Assembly (NCBI GenBank): GCA_964510515.1 | Contig: CAZEAU010000005.1 | Coordinates: forward strand, 1-64,000 | DNA length: 64,000 nt | Reading direction: 5' to 3' | Source of the DNA: SURF-21 sp964510515 | GTDB taxonomy: Bacteria > Actinomycetota > Geothermincolia > Geothermincolales > RBG-13-55-18 | Notes under the pieces: model-generated | What the model was told of the DNA's origin: nothing | Seen by the model: the letters and a program-made list of their open reading frames with translations, nothing else | The model's database searches: none | Shown here: piece after piece, positions 52,062-60,747 of the stretch | Numbering within the stretch: position 1 is the first letter of the stretch | How the letters are laid out: every line of letters begins with the position of its first letter | Translations under genes and position numbers: made by a program

Positions 52062-52838
52062 TCATGGGAAGTTGGCGATGCAGAACTCGAGGCTGCGGCG
52101 CAGGTTATGGACGATGCGCTTCTCCCCCAGCCGCGCCTCCAGCGGGCCCGGACCCAGCTCCAGCACTATCTTGCCGGAAAAACCGTCACGGCTCAGGGTG
52201 CGCAGGAAACGGTCCAGGGGCAGGCAGCCCTCAAAGGGCAGCGCGTGGTCGTCGAAGCCCTTGAGGTAGTTGTTAGAGAGGTGTATGTGCCGCACGCGTT
52301 CCCCCAGCGTTTCCCAGGCGGTGAAGATATCGATGCCGGCGATGGCGTAGTGGCTGGTATCGAAGACCAGGTTGTCGAAATGCATCATCTCCTGCAGGCT
52401 GTTGAAGAGGCTGAGGTTGAGCGGGCGATGCACCTTGACCAGCATGGCGTTCTCCATGGCCACCGTGACCCCGCTTTCGCGGGAGTACTGGTTGAAGCGG
52501 CGGCGCGCCCAGCGCGCGTAATCCCATTGCCAGAAATAGGGAAGGTGCGCCACCACCAGCTCGGCCCCCAGGGCGCGCGCCAGGGCCACCGAGGTCTCGA
52601 TCTTCTCCACCGGCCCGCCCCACACTTTTCTCGCCGCCAGCAGGAAGGGGGCGTGGATGCTTGCCACCGTGATCCCGAATTCACGCATCAGATCCTGCAC
52701 CGTGGCCTCGGAGCGGGTATCTTCACGCTTGGTCACCATGAGCTCGACACCTCGGAAACCTGCCGCGCGCGCCAGGCGGAAGACCTCGCGCAGGTCGAAG
52801 TTGAAGAGTGAGGCGGTGGAGAGGATGAACTCAGCTAT
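52062..52838 (-). CDS. Sugar phosphate isomerase/epimerase-like TIM barrel (AP endonuclease 2 fold), apparent AUA start
   Basis: 258 residues if read from an AUA codon at 52838. The conserved N-terminal strand (ILSTASLFNFDLREVFRLA) lies upstream of the first ATG (52739), and no ATG, GTG or TTG precedes it in the open frame. GGGGAGGG at 52847-52854 is eight bases upstream of the AUA, and the AUA overlaps the upstream gene's TAG (ATAG). Barrel motifs: MENAMLV, FDTSHYAIAG with metal-binding Asp/His, HIHLSNN and ELGPGP near the end. Likely a metal-dependent isomerase or endonuclease-fold protein; substrate unknown. Confidence 0.78.
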   Translation of the reverse strand: MAEFILSTASLFNFDLREVFRLARAAGFRGVELMVTKREDTRSEATVQDLMREFGITVASIHAPFLLAARKVWGGPVEKIETSVALARALGAELVVAHLPYFWQWDYARWARRRFNQYSRESGVTVAMENAMLVKVHRPLNLSLFNSLQEMMHFDNLVFDTSHYAIAGIDIFTAWETLGERVRHIHLSNNYLKGFDDHALPFEGCLPLDRFLRTLSRDGFSGKIVLELGPGPLEARLGEKRIVHNLRRSLEFCIANFP

Positions 52839-53242
52839 CTCTCTCTCCCTCCCCGCCTTTTCCCGGGCCGGGCCCTCCCCCTGCTCGCCAGGCCCCGGAA
52901 AAGGAAGGTGGAGGTGGCGAATGCGGCCACTACGCCCCCCAGGCGCGCCACGGGGGAGCGCAGGGCTGCGTCGACCGTGCGCAGGCTCGACTCCGCGAGC
53001 TGCAGCATATCGCCGGCTTGCGCGGTCATCCGCGTCACCGTCTCCACCTCTCCGTTCACATCCTCGACGGTGCGGTTGAGGCTGGAGAGGAGCGCGTTCA
53101 ACTGGGGGCGGGCATCGTCCAGGGTGCGGTTGAGGTGGTCGAGGCCGCGGCTGACCTTGAACACGAGGCGGATGAGGAAGAAGGCCACTACAGGAAGGGT
53201 GAAGGTGGCGACGAGGAGAAAGAATATCCTGACCGCGTTCAT
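52835..53242 (-). CDS. DUF948-like membrane protein
   Basis: 135 residues. One N-terminal transmembrane helix (FFLLVATFTLPVVAFFLIRLVF), then a helical coiled-coil region (LDHLNRTLDDARPQLNALLSSLNRTVEDVN) and a second hydrophobic stretch near residues 103-118 (VARLGGVVAAFATSTFLF). It resembles DUF948 proteins of unknown function. ATG 53242 with AAGGAGG upstream. The stop overlaps the start of the isomerase gene. Confidence 0.75.
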   Translation of the reverse strand: MNAVRIFFLLVATFTLPVVAFFLIRLVFKVSRGLDHLNRTLDDARPQLNALLSSLNRTVEDVNGEVETVTRMTAQAGDMLQLAESSLRTVDAALRSPVARLGGVVAAFATSTFLFRGLASRGRARPGKRRGGRER

Positions 53243-53303
53243 GGTGCCTCCTTCATCCCGCGCCCGCTCCTGCCGTGCGGCGTCGGCAATTCGGCGGCGG
53301 GAC

Positions 53304-53564
53304 CTAGCGTGATTCGACGGAGAGCTTGATCGCCGTCCTCTCCTCGCCATCGATCATTATATCCGTGAAGGCCGGGATGCAGACCAGGTCGATCCCGCTC
53401 GGCGCCACGAATCCCCTGGCGATGGCGATGGCCTTGACCGCCTGATTGAGGGCCCCGGCGCCTATGACCTGTATCTCGGCGCTTCCCGTCTCCCTCAACA
53501 CTCCCGCCAGTGCCCCCGCGACGGAATTCGGGTTGGACTTCGATGATACCTTGAGAACTTCCAT
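53304..53564 (-). CDS. spoVS: Stage V sporulation protein S family (SpoVS)
   Basis: 86-residue SpoVS protein: MEVLKVSSKSNPNSVAGALAG, then IQVIGAGALNQAVKAIAIARGFV and ERTAIKLSVE. Family members occur in sporulating and many non-sporulating bacteria and may bind nucleic acid; in Bacillus spoVS affects sporulation. No other sporulation gene is in the window, so sporulation cannot be inferred. A TATATC-type A+T-rich region 70-90 bases upstream is a candidate promoter. Confidence 0.95.
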   Translation of the reverse strand: MEVLKVSSKSNPNSVAGALAGVLRETGSAEIQVIGAGALNQAVKAIAIARGFVAPSGIDLVCIPAFTDIMIDGEERTAIKLSVESR

Positions 53565-53675
53565 CCTTCAGCGCTCCTCCCCTGACCATATCTCTGCGAC
53601 GACGCCACGCATCCCTGGGCAGGTTCTTATGATATATGATTCCTCGCCGTTATTAAAGCAAGCCCTCCGCCGAGG

Positions 53676-54818
53676 TCAGGCTTCCTCCGCCTCGTGCAGG
53701 CCCAGCGATATTATGAGCCGGTCCTTGCGCCTCTTCACCACCGCCTCCCCGGCCTGCAGGTAATACCTGGCGCCGATCTCCGCGAAGGCCTCCCTCAGCC
53801 TGGCGCCGATGGCCTCGGTGTCCTCCTGGCTGAGGCGCCGGGCAAGATGCTCGCTCCACGGCTGCGCGGGGCCTCGCTGCAGGCGCGACCTCTTCGGCGC
53901 CGCTTGCCCGAGGGCATCTCCAAGAAGGGCGTTGACGCTGCGCAGTGGGCCTATCTCCGCCTCCAGGATGCGGAAGGCGTTGCGCTCGGATATGGCGAGC
54001 CCCAGTTCCGCGGCGCTGTGGGCGTGCAGGAGGCGTCCCTCCTTCTTATCGCAGAGGTTGAACCACAGGGGCTCCGCACCCGTATGCGTGCCGCCTGCCC
54101 AGGCCCGCTTCAGGCGCAGCGAGTGGCGGTAGAGGGTGGCCAGGACCTCGGCGTTGGAACCGAAATAGATGCGCGGTCCGCGAGAGCCGAGGGCGAACTC
54201 CGCGAGCACGCGCGGCACGTTGTGGGGCCCGGTGGCGATGACCGTCACGCCCCCCTCGTCCGTCTCCAGGCGGGGAAACGACGACTGGTCTTTTTTCTCC
54301 GCCAGCTTCGCGGTATCCATGCGCACCTGTATGATGGTGCCGCGCTCCTCCCGTGAGCGCACCATGCGGATGTCGTCCGCCACCTGCCGGATGGAGTAGA
54401 GGGCCATCCCCCTGCCGTGGACGCCGAGGTGGTCACGCACCACCTCCCCCACCTTGGAGGTCACCCTGGCCTCGAAGATGCGGCGGTACATGCTCTCGGG
54501 CACGCCCCGGCCGTCGTCCATGACGGTCAGGTTGCGCCAGCGCCCCTTCTCCTTCTGGAAGGCGACGTAGACGTGGCCTGCGCCGGCGTCACGGGCGTTG
54601 CGCACCAGCTCCCTCACCACGTCCTCGACGCAACGGATGTCCTGCAGGGCCTGCCGCCGCTCCGCCTCGGTGATCTGCAGGCGCACATAACCGTGGCCGA
54701 GATCCTCCTCCACGGTGAAAGCGTCACGGTCCGCAAAACGTCGCACGAAAGCCAGGAGGTCGTCTCCTCCCTTTTGCGCTTCCCTCTCCGGCCTGGGGCT
54801 CCCCGTCCTTTCCTTCAC
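53676..54818 (-). CDS. GHKL-type ATPase of unknown function
   Basis: 380 residues with a GHKL (Hsp90/MutL/kinase) ATP-binding fold at the N-terminus: N-box RELVRNARDAGA, G1 box DDGRGVPES and G2 box GVHGRGMALYSI. The C-terminal half is unfamiliar (YFGSNAEVL, LSQEDTEAIGARL, VVKRRKDRLIISLG). It lacks dimerisation/histidine, topoisomerase or MutL domains, so it is neither a kinase nor a known mismatch enzyme. GTG start at 54818. It sits between spoVS and rny on the same strand, and its role is unknown. Confidence 0.75.
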   Translation of the reverse strand: MKERTGSPRPEREAQKGGDDLLAFVRRFADRDAFTVEEDLGHGYVRLQITEAERRQALQDIRCVEDVVRELVRNARDAGAGHVYVAFQKEKGRWRNLTVMDDGRGVPESMYRRIFEARVTSKVGEVVRDHLGVHGRGMALYSIRQVADDIRMVRSREERGTIIQVRMDTAKLAEKKDQSSFPRLETDEGGVTVIATGPHNVPRVLAEFALGSRGPRIYFGSNAEVLATLYRHSLRLKRAWAGGTHTGAEPLWFNLCDKKEGRLLHAHSAAELGLAISERNAFRILEAEIGPLRSVNALLGDALGQAAPKRSRLQRGPAQPWSEHLARRLSQEDTEAIGARLREAFAEIGARYYLQAGEAVVKRRKDRLIISLGLHEAEEA

Positions 54819-54970
54819 CTGCCGCTCCCCCCATCCCCGCCCAGCAAGCCGGGCCTTACCGGGCCTGTGCCGCCGGGGGCGGCGCCGCGTCCTCGCATGT
54901 CCGCCCTCCTAAATATACCCCTTCGGCCGCGTTGCCGCAGGAAGGCTCGCCGTGTGCAATTGACATACAA

Positions 54971-54995
54971 AAGGCGGGCCCAGGGGGCCCGCCTT
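54971..54995 (-). terminator. Intrinsic terminator of rny
   Basis: Perfect inverted repeat AAGGCGGGCCC / GGGCCCGCCTT with a three-base loop, followed on the minus strand by TTGTATG. It lies 15 bases past the rny stop. Confidence 0.75.
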
Positions 54996-55009
54996 ATCCG
55001 CCTCGCGCT

Positions 55010-56548
55010 CTATTTAGCGTAATCCACCACGCGCTTCTCCCTCACCACGGTTATCTTGATCTGTCCCGGGTATTCGAGCTCGCCCTCGATCTGCCTCGCG
55101 ATCTCCCTGGAGAGGGTGACGCAGCCGAGATCGTCGACGACGTCCGATTTGACCATGACCCTTATCTCGCGTCCCGCCTGAAGGGCGTAGGAGCCGTCGA
55201 CCCCCTCGTAGGAATCGGCGATGGTCTCCAATTTTTCCAGCCGCTTGATATAGCTCTCCAGGGTCTCTCGGCGCGCTCCCGGCCTGGCCGCGCTGATGGC
55301 GTCCGCGGCCTGCACCAGCACCGCCTCGACGGTCACCGCCTCGGTCTCTTCGTGATGGGCGGCGATGGCATTTACCACCGCCTCCCCCTCCTTGAGGCGC
55401 TTGGCCAGTTCCGCCCCGATCACCGCATGCGAGCCCTCGACCTCGTGGTCTATGGCTTTGCCGATATCGTGCAGCAGTCCGGCCCGTTTGGCCGTCTTGA
55501 TGTCCGTGCCGAGTTCCGCCGCCATGAGGCCCGCCAGGTGGGCGACCTCGATGGAATGCTTGAGCACGTTCTGCCCATAGCTGGTGCGGTATTTAAGGCG
55601 CCCCAGCACCCTCATGAGCTCGTGGTTGATGCCGTGAAGCCCCGTGTCGAAGACAGCCTGCTCCCCCACCTCCTTGATCTCGGCATCGACCTCGGCCTTG
55701 GACTTCTCGTACATCTCCTCGATGCGCGCGGGCTGGATGCGCCCGTCGGTGATCAAGCGTTCCAGCGTCAGCCTGGCCACCTCGCGCCTCACCGGGTCGA
55801 AGCTGGAGAGGATAACCGCTTCCGGGGTGTCGTCGATGATGAGGTTGATGCCGGTCAGGGTCTCGAAAGTCCTGATGTTGCGCCCCTCCCTGCCGATGAT
55901 CCTCCCCTTCATCTCGTCGCTGGGCAGGGGCACCACCGATACCGTGGTCTCCGCCACGTGGTCCGACGCGCATCTCTGGATGGCGTTGGCCACGATGTAC
56001 TTGGCCTTTTTATCGGCCTCCTCGCGCATGCGGGTCTCGATCTTCTTGATCACCTTGGCGGCCTCACGCTTCGTCTCCTCCTCCACCTGGCGCAGCAGGA
56101 TCTGCTTGGCCTCTTCCTTGCTCAGGCCGGCCATGGCCTCCAGCCGCTTCTTCTCCTCCGCCACCAGGTTCTGGACCTCAGCATGCAGCGCCTGCGCCTC
56201 GCTCTCCTTGCCGGAGAGCGTCTTTTCTCTCTTCTCGAGGTTCTCGGAGCGGTTGTCCAGTTGCTCCTCCCTCTGCAGCAGCCTGCGTTCGAATCTCTGC
56301 AGCTCGTTGCGACGGTTCTTGACGTCGCGCTCGGCCTCCGTGCGCATGGAGAAGATCTCATCCTTAGCCTCTAGTATAGCTTCATGCTTCTTGCCTTCGG
56401 ATGTTTTCTCCGCGTCCTGGAGTATGCGCTTCGCTTCCTCCTCGGCCGAGGAGATCTTGGCCTCCGCCATGTACTTTCTAGCCAGAATGCCCGCTATCAG
56501 GCCTATGGCCAGGGCCGCTATCGCCGTGATTATGGTCGTTAACATCAT
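55010..56548 (-). CDS. rny: Ribonuclease Y
   Basis: 512-residue membrane-anchored endoribonuclease. One N-terminal transmembrane helix (IITAIAALAIGLIAGIL), a long coiled coil to about residue 205, a KH RNA-binding domain (MKGRIIGREGRNIRTFE) and an HD domain (LLHDIGKAIDHE, HSIEVAHLAG). It initiates mRNA decay in Firmicutes and some actinobacteria. ATG with AAGGGAGGAC upstream. Located next to recX, as in several Gram-positive genomes. Confidence 0.97.
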   Translation of the reverse strand: MMLTTIITAIAALAIGLIAGILARKYMAEAKISSAEEEAKRILQDAEKTSEGKKHEAILEAKDEIFSMRTEAERDVKNRRNELQRFERRLLQREEQLDNRSENLEKREKTLSGKESEAQALHAEVQNLVAEEKKRLEAMAGLSKEEAKQILLRQVEEETKREAAKVIKKIETRMREEADKKAKYIVANAIQRCASDHVAETTVSVVPLPSDEMKGRIIGREGRNIRTFETLTGINLIIDDTPEAVILSSFDPVRREVARLTLERLITDGRIQPARIEEMYEKSKAEVDAEIKEVGEQAVFDTGLHGINHELMRVLGRLKYRTSYGQNVLKHSIEVAHLAGLMAAELGTDIKTAKRAGLLHDIGKAIDHEVEGSHAVIGAELAKRLKEGEAVVNAIAAHHEETEAVTVEAVLVQAADAISAARPGARRETLESYIKRLEKLETIADSYEGVDGSYALQAGREIRVMVKSDVVDDLGCVTLSREIARQIEGELEYPGQIKITVVREKRVVDYAK

Positions 56549-56603
56549 GTCCTCCCTTCATATATATAAACCCGAGGTCGAGATCTTGGTTTACCAATAA
56601 AAA

Positions 56604-56625
56604 ACGCCGAGTCCATTCTCGGCGT
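56604..56625 (-). terminator. Intrinsic terminator downstream of recX
   Basis: ACGCCGAG-AATGGA-CTCGGCGT on the minus strand followed by TTTTTATTGG: perfect 8-base stem plus T-run. It terminates the recA-recX unit before rny. Confidence 0.8.
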
Positions 56626-56643
56626 GAGGTTCAGATCGATTAT

Positions 56644-56785
56644 TCAGGTGTTCCGAAGGGCCGTCTCCGTGTCCGCAACCGCCTCATACGGCATATCCAG
56701 AAAGCGAGTAATCACTTGAACATCAACCCATGACCTCAAGCCTGCTTCAATTCTATGAGTCCTTGCATTCGGTGTCAAGAAATGT
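56644..56785 (-). other. Low-G+C segment with a short unassigned reading frame
   Basis: A stretch of about 42-58% G+C (42% at 56701-56760) amid roughly two-thirds G+C. In the minus frame different from recX it reads TPNARTHRIEAGLRSW then VDVQVITRFLDMPYEAVADT and stops at 56644, about 45 codons without its own start. It overlaps the last residues of recX. It could be the tail of a foreign gene or small element; not recognised. Confidence 0.3.
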
Positions 56786-57277
56786 CCCTGCGCCGTCGTG
56801 GAGCGCGCCGTTTTCAGCGCAGGCGATGGCGCCGCGCACCGCGGAGGGCGAGAACCCCCGCGCGGACAGTTTTCTCGCCGCCTTTCTCAATTCCTCTTCG
56901 TCGCGTGGCTGGCCGCACGCTCCGAGCAGCGCGCCCAGGCGGCGCAGCGCCGCCGCCTCCTCCAGGGAGGGGTCGAAATGGGTGGCCAGGCACTCCTCGC
57001 ACAGCTCTCTGGCTATGCCGCGCCGGCGCAAGTCGGCGTAGACCCTTGCGCGGCCCCTGTCGCGTCTCTGCCCCTCTCTCACGATGTCCCGCGACAGCGC
57101 GGCGTCGTCCAGGAGTCTCCTGCTCTCCAGCTCCACGATCACGCCCTCGACCACGTCCTCCGCGTACCCTTTGGCGCCGAGGGCTCGGGCCATCTCCTCG
57201 CGGCTGCGGGACCTGCGGGAGAGCACACCCAGCGCCTCGCGCCAGGCGCGCCTGCGGATTTTTTCACGCTCGCCCAT
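56753..57277 (-). CDS. recX: Regulatory protein RecX
   Basis: 174-residue RecX, modulator of RecA filaments. Three tandem helical repeats: ALGVLSRRSRSREEMARAL, DRGRARVYADLRRRGI and the last near AARKLSARGFSPSAV. ATG start, six bases after the recA stop. The final ~12 residues (AGTFLDTECKDS) coincide with the low-G+C patch and may be a replaced C-terminus; the fold itself looks complete. Confidence 0.9.
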   Translation of the reverse strand: MGEREKIRRRAWREALGVLSRRSRSREEMARALGAKGYAEDVVEGVIVELESRRLLDDAALSRDIVREGQRRDRGRARVYADLRRRGIARELCEECLATHFDPSLEEAAALRRLGALLGACGQPRDEEELRKAARKLSARGFSPSAVRGAIACAENGALHDGAGTFLDTECKDS

Positions 57278-57283
57278 GGCCCT

Positions 57284-58324
57284 TTATTTCCGACCGCTTT
57301 CCTCCGCATCCTCTTCCCGGACCGTGGCCGCGGCGGGCGCGGGGAGGTTCAGCATGGCCCTCAATTCCATGTCCAGCTTGGCCATCAGCGCCGGGTTATC
57401 CGTGAGGTGCTGCTTGGCGTTCTCCCTCCCCTGTCCAAGCTGCTCCTCGCCGTGGGTATACCAGGCCCCGCTCTTCTTCACCAGGCCGTTGCCCACCGCC
57501 AGGTCGAGGAGGTTCCCTTCGCTGGAGACGCCCTTCCCGTACATGATGTCAAACTCGGCCTTGCGGAAGGGGGGGGCCATCTTGTTCTTGACCACCTTCA
57601 CCCTCACCTGGTTGCCGACGATCTCCGCCCCTTGCTTGATGCTGTCGATCCTGCGGATATCCAGGCGGACCGAGGCGTAAAACTTAAGCGCCCTTCCGCC
57701 CGGGGTGGTCTCCGGGCTGCCGAACATCACGCCGATCTTTTCGCGCAACTGATTGATGAAAATGGCCGTCGTGTTCGACTTGTTGATGGTGCCCGCGAGC
57801 TTGCGCAGCGCCTGCGACATGAGCCTGGCCTGCAGGCCCACGTGGGCGTCGCCCATCTCCCCCTCGATCTCCAGGCGCGGCACCAGGGCGGCCACGGAGT
57901 CGACGACCACCACGTCGAGCGCGCCGCTGCGCACCAGCATCTCCGCTATCTCGAGCGCCTGCTCCCCCGTGTCCGGCTGGGAGATGAGCAGTTCGTCGAT
58001 ATCCACCCCCAGAGCCCTCGCATACCCCGGGTCCAGCGCATGTTCGGCGTCGATGAACGCTGCTATGCCTCCCGTCTTCTGCGCTTCGGCGATGATGTGC
58101 AGCGCTATCGTCGTCTTTCCCGACGCCTCCGGGCCGAAGATCTCCACCACCCGGCCCCGCGGCACCCCCCCTATCCCCAGGGCCAGGTCCAGGGACAACG
58201 CCCCGGTGGGGATGGCGTTTATCTGGAAACGGTGATTGTCCTGACCCAGCCTCATGATCGAACCCTTTCCGAACTGGCGCTCGATCTGGGTAAGGGCCAT
58301 GTCCAGGGCCTTCTGTTTCTCCAC
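57284..58324 (-). CDS. recA: Recombinase RecA
   Basis: 346-residue RecA for homologous recombination. Walker A GPEASGKTTIALH, Walker B VVVDSVAAL, NQLREKIGVMFGSPETTPGG (L2 loop region) and the typical N-terminal MEKQKALDMALTQIE. ATG with AGGAGGCTTGAGG upstream. A TATAAT on the minus strand at 58417-58422 and TTGACA at 58402-58407 are candidate promoter parts, but not correctly spaced to each other; no SOS box of the GAACn4GTTC type was seen. Confidence 0.98.
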   Translation of the reverse strand: MEKQKALDMALTQIERQFGKGSIMRLGQDNHRFQINAIPTGALSLDLALGIGGVPRGRVVEIFGPEASGKTTIALHIIAEAQKTGGIAAFIDAEHALDPGYARALGVDIDELLISQPDTGEQALEIAEMLVRSGALDVVVVDSVAALVPRLEIEGEMGDAHVGLQARLMSQALRKLAGTINKSNTTAIFINQLREKIGVMFGSPETTPGGRALKFYASVRLDIRRIDSIKQGAEIVGNQVRVKVVKNKMAPPFRKAEFDIMYGKGVSSEGNLLDLAVGNGLVKKSGAWYTHGEEQLGQGRENAKQHLTDNPALMAKLDMELRAMLNLPAPAAATVREEDAEESGRK

Positions 58325-58457
58325 CTCAAGCCTCCTCTGACTGGATGGGGGGCAGCGCCGCCGTGCGCACAGGCCGCCTCGAGCGGGCGCCCGCCCTCGT
58401 CTGTCAACACGCCCCTATTATATTTCTGCGGGGTGACAATATGACCTTTGAGAGGCC

Positions 58458-59747
58458 TCAGGCCCGCAGGAAACGGGCCATGAACATGCCCTCGAGGGCG
58501 TGGATATGCGGCCAGATCTGCAGGTGGCCGTCGGCGCGGAAATCCCCGCGCCGGGAGAGAAAGCGCTCCGCCACGGCGGTGGTCTCCTCCGCGGTGAAGG
58601 TACACACGGAATAGACCATCACCCCTCCAGCGCGAACGCGGTCCGCGCACCCCAGCAGGAGGTCCAGCTGCAGGGCGGCGAGGACGGCTGCGTCCCCCGG
58701 CTGCCTGCGCCACTTGAGCTCGGGTTTGCGGCGCAGGGTGCCCAGCCCGGAACAGGGGGCGTCGACAAGGACGGCGTCGGCCTCCTCCCTCACCACCTCA
58801 CCCAGGCGTTTCGCGTCGCCGCGCCGCACCTCGACGTTGTCCAGCCCCATGCGCGTGAGCGAGGCGTCGAGGGCTGCGAGGCGGCGGGCGTTGACGTCCA
58901 CGGCGATGACACGGCAGGCGCCGCCGCACATGGACGCCAGGTGCGTGGCCTTGCCGCCGGGGGCGGCGCAGGCATCGACCACCAGGTCTCCGGGAGCCGG
59001 GTGCAGCGCATGGCTGACCAGCATGGAGCTTTCGTCCTGCACCATGCATGCTCCTCTCTCCAGCAGGGGGAGTAAAACCTCGTGGGACAGGTTGACCTCG
59101 CGCAGCGCCTCCGGCAGGAGGGGTGAGCGGGCGCCGCCGCCTCCGCTCTCCTCTATCTCCCGCAGCAGCGTGTCCGCGCCGGCGCGCGTCCCGTTCACGC
59201 GCAGGGTCAGGGAAGGGACCTCGTTGTTGGCGGCGCAGAGCATTTCCGCCTCCCGCGGCCCCAGCTCCCGCAGCAGGTATTGCACCAGCCAGAGCGGGTG
59301 GGAGCGGCATACCTCGAGGAAGCGGGGAAGATCGTCGCGCCCGGGCCACGCCAGACCCTGCAGCCCCTCGCTTGCCGCGCGCATGAGCGCATTGGCGTAG
59401 GCGGCGGCCCCCCTCCCCGCTACTTTCTTGGCCAGCTCTACCGTCTCGTTCACCGCGGCATGGGCGGGCACCCGCAGGTGCGCCAGCTGGTAGACGCCCA
59501 GCCTGAGCAGGTCGAGCAGCGCGGGGTCCAGTTGCGCCGGGGGGCGGCGGGAGAAAGCGGCAATGATGAAGTCGAGCCGGTTGCGGTGGCGCTGCACCCC
59601 GTAGGCCAGTTCGGTTGCCAGCGCCCGCTCCCTGGCATCGAGGCCGGAGGCCCCCACGTCGTAACGCAGCAAGAGGTTGAGATATCCTCCTGCGTCGTTC
59701 ACCCTGCGGGTGAGATCATAGGCCGTTTCCCGCGCCCCGGCCATCAT
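58458..59747 (-). CDS. rsmB: 16S rRNA (cytosine-5-)-methyltransferase RsmB
   Basis: 429-residue enzyme. N-terminal NusB-like RNA-binding domain (ALATELAYGVQRHRNRLDF) and a SAM-dependent methyltransferase domain with VDACAAPGGKATHLAS (SAM site), the catalytic Cys in VDAPCSGLGTLRRKPE and a second in YSVCTFTAEE. It methylates C967 of 16S rRNA. It follows fmt on the same strand with a 37-base gap, the usual def-fmt-rsmB order. Confidence 0.95.
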   Translation of the reverse strand: MMAGARETAYDLTRRVNDAGGYLNLLLRYDVGASGLDARERALATELAYGVQRHRNRLDFIIAAFSRRPPAQLDPALLDLLRLGVYQLAHLRVPAHAAVNETVELAKKVAGRGAAAYANALMRAASEGLQGLAWPGRDDLPRFLEVCRSHPLWLVQYLLRELGPREAEMLCAANNEVPSLTLRVNGTRAGADTLLREIEESGGGGARSPLLPEALREVNLSHEVLLPLLERGACMVQDESSMLVSHALHPAPGDLVVDACAAPGGKATHLASMCGGACRVIAVDVNARRLAALDASLTRMGLDNVEVRRGDAKRLGEVVREEADAVLVDAPCSGLGTLRRKPELKWRRQPGDAAVLAALQLDLLLGCADRVRAGGVMVYSVCTFTAEETTAVAERFLSRRGDFRADGHLQIWPHIHALEGMFMARFLRA

Positions 59748-59784
59748 CGTCCGCCGGGGGGGGGCCGCCCATGTGCGCGACCCG

Positions 59785-60726
59785 TCATGCCTTACCTCCG
59801 CCGAAAGCCTCGCCGCTGCGCGGGCGGTATCCGCGCAGGAAATCCTCCGCGCTCATGGCCTTCTTTCCCTCCGCCTGTAAAACCTCCAGCTGCAGCGCCC
59901 CCCCGCCGGTGCCCACCAGGAAAGAGCCGTCGGCGGCGGTGGCCGTCTCGCCCGGAGCGAGCGCGGTTGCGTCCAGGCGGGGCAGGGCGCGCAGTATCTT
60001 CACCCTGCGCCCTCCGAGGCTGCTGTAAGCCCCCGGCCGGGGGCTCAAGGAGCGCACCTGATTATGGATCTCCACCGCGCTGCGCCTCCACTCGATGCGG
60101 GCCTCCTCCTTCCTGACCGGCTCCGCGTAGGTGGCGTTTTCCTCCTCCTGGGAGCGGGGCTCTATACCGCCTTCCACGAAGGCGGGGAGGCAATGCATGA
60201 CCAGTCGAGCCCCCGCCCGGGCCAGGCGCGCGCGCAGGGTCGACGCGTCATCCGCGGCGTCGATGGCCAGCTTCTCGCTGGCGATGATCCCCCCCGTATC
60301 CAACCCCTCGTCCATGAGCATCAGGGTGACCCCCGTCTCCGCCTCACCGTTCATGAGCGCCCTGCGGATAGGGTCGGCTCCACGGTATCGCGGGAGCAGG
60401 GAGGGGTGCAGGTTGACGCATCCGCGGGAAGGGAAGCGCAGGACCTTCTGCGGGAGCAGCAGGCCGTAGTCCGCCGCCAGCACGACCTCGGGCCGCAGCG
60501 CCTCCAGCACGGCGTAGAACTCGGGGTGCGTGGGTCCGGGCGGTTGGAAAATGGCCAGGCCTTCCTCGCCCGCCAGGGATTTTACCGCCGTAGGCCGCTG
60601 GCGCAGCCCCCGGCCGGCGGGACGGTCCGGGCGGGTTATCACCCCCGCGAACTGCATGCCCAGGGCGAGCAGCTCGCGCAACAGGTCGCGCGAGAAGTCG
60701 CCGCTTCCCAAAAAGAGCGTCTTCAT
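59785..60726 (-). CDS. fmt: Methionyl-tRNA formyltransferase
   Basis: 313-residue enzyme formylating initiator Met-tRNA. Conserved VNLHPSLLPRYRGADPIRRAL (N, H) and the catalytic Asp in LMDEGLDTGGII, with a C-terminal domain (AVEIHNQVRSLSPRPGAY). ATG 60726 chosen as the family start MKTLFLGSGDF; ATG 60735 is three codons earlier. Located directly after def. Confidence 0.95.
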   Translation of the reverse strand: MKTLFLGSGDFSRDLLRELLALGMQFAGVITRPDRPAGRGLRQRPTAVKSLAGEEGLAIFQPPGPTHPEFYAVLEALRPEVVLAADYGLLLPQKVLRFPSRGCVNLHPSLLPRYRGADPIRRALMNGEAETGVTLMLMDEGLDTGGIIASEKLAIDAADDASTLRARLARAGARLVMHCLPAFVEGGIEPRSQEEENATYAEPVRKEEARIEWRRSAVEIHNQVRSLSPRPGAYSSLGGRRVKILRALPRLDATALAPGETATAADGSFLVGTGGGALQLEVLQAEGKKAMSAEDFLRGYRPRSGEAFGGGKA

Positions 60727-60747
60727 TCCCAACATCGCCGCGAAGCC

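Noticed and set aside
53304..53564. Evidence for endospore formation from spoVS
   Set aside because: spoVS occurs in many non-sporulating bacteria and no other sporulation gene is in the window.
58325..58457. SOS box upstream of recA
   Set aside because: No GAACnnnnGTTC-type palindrome found in the upstream region.
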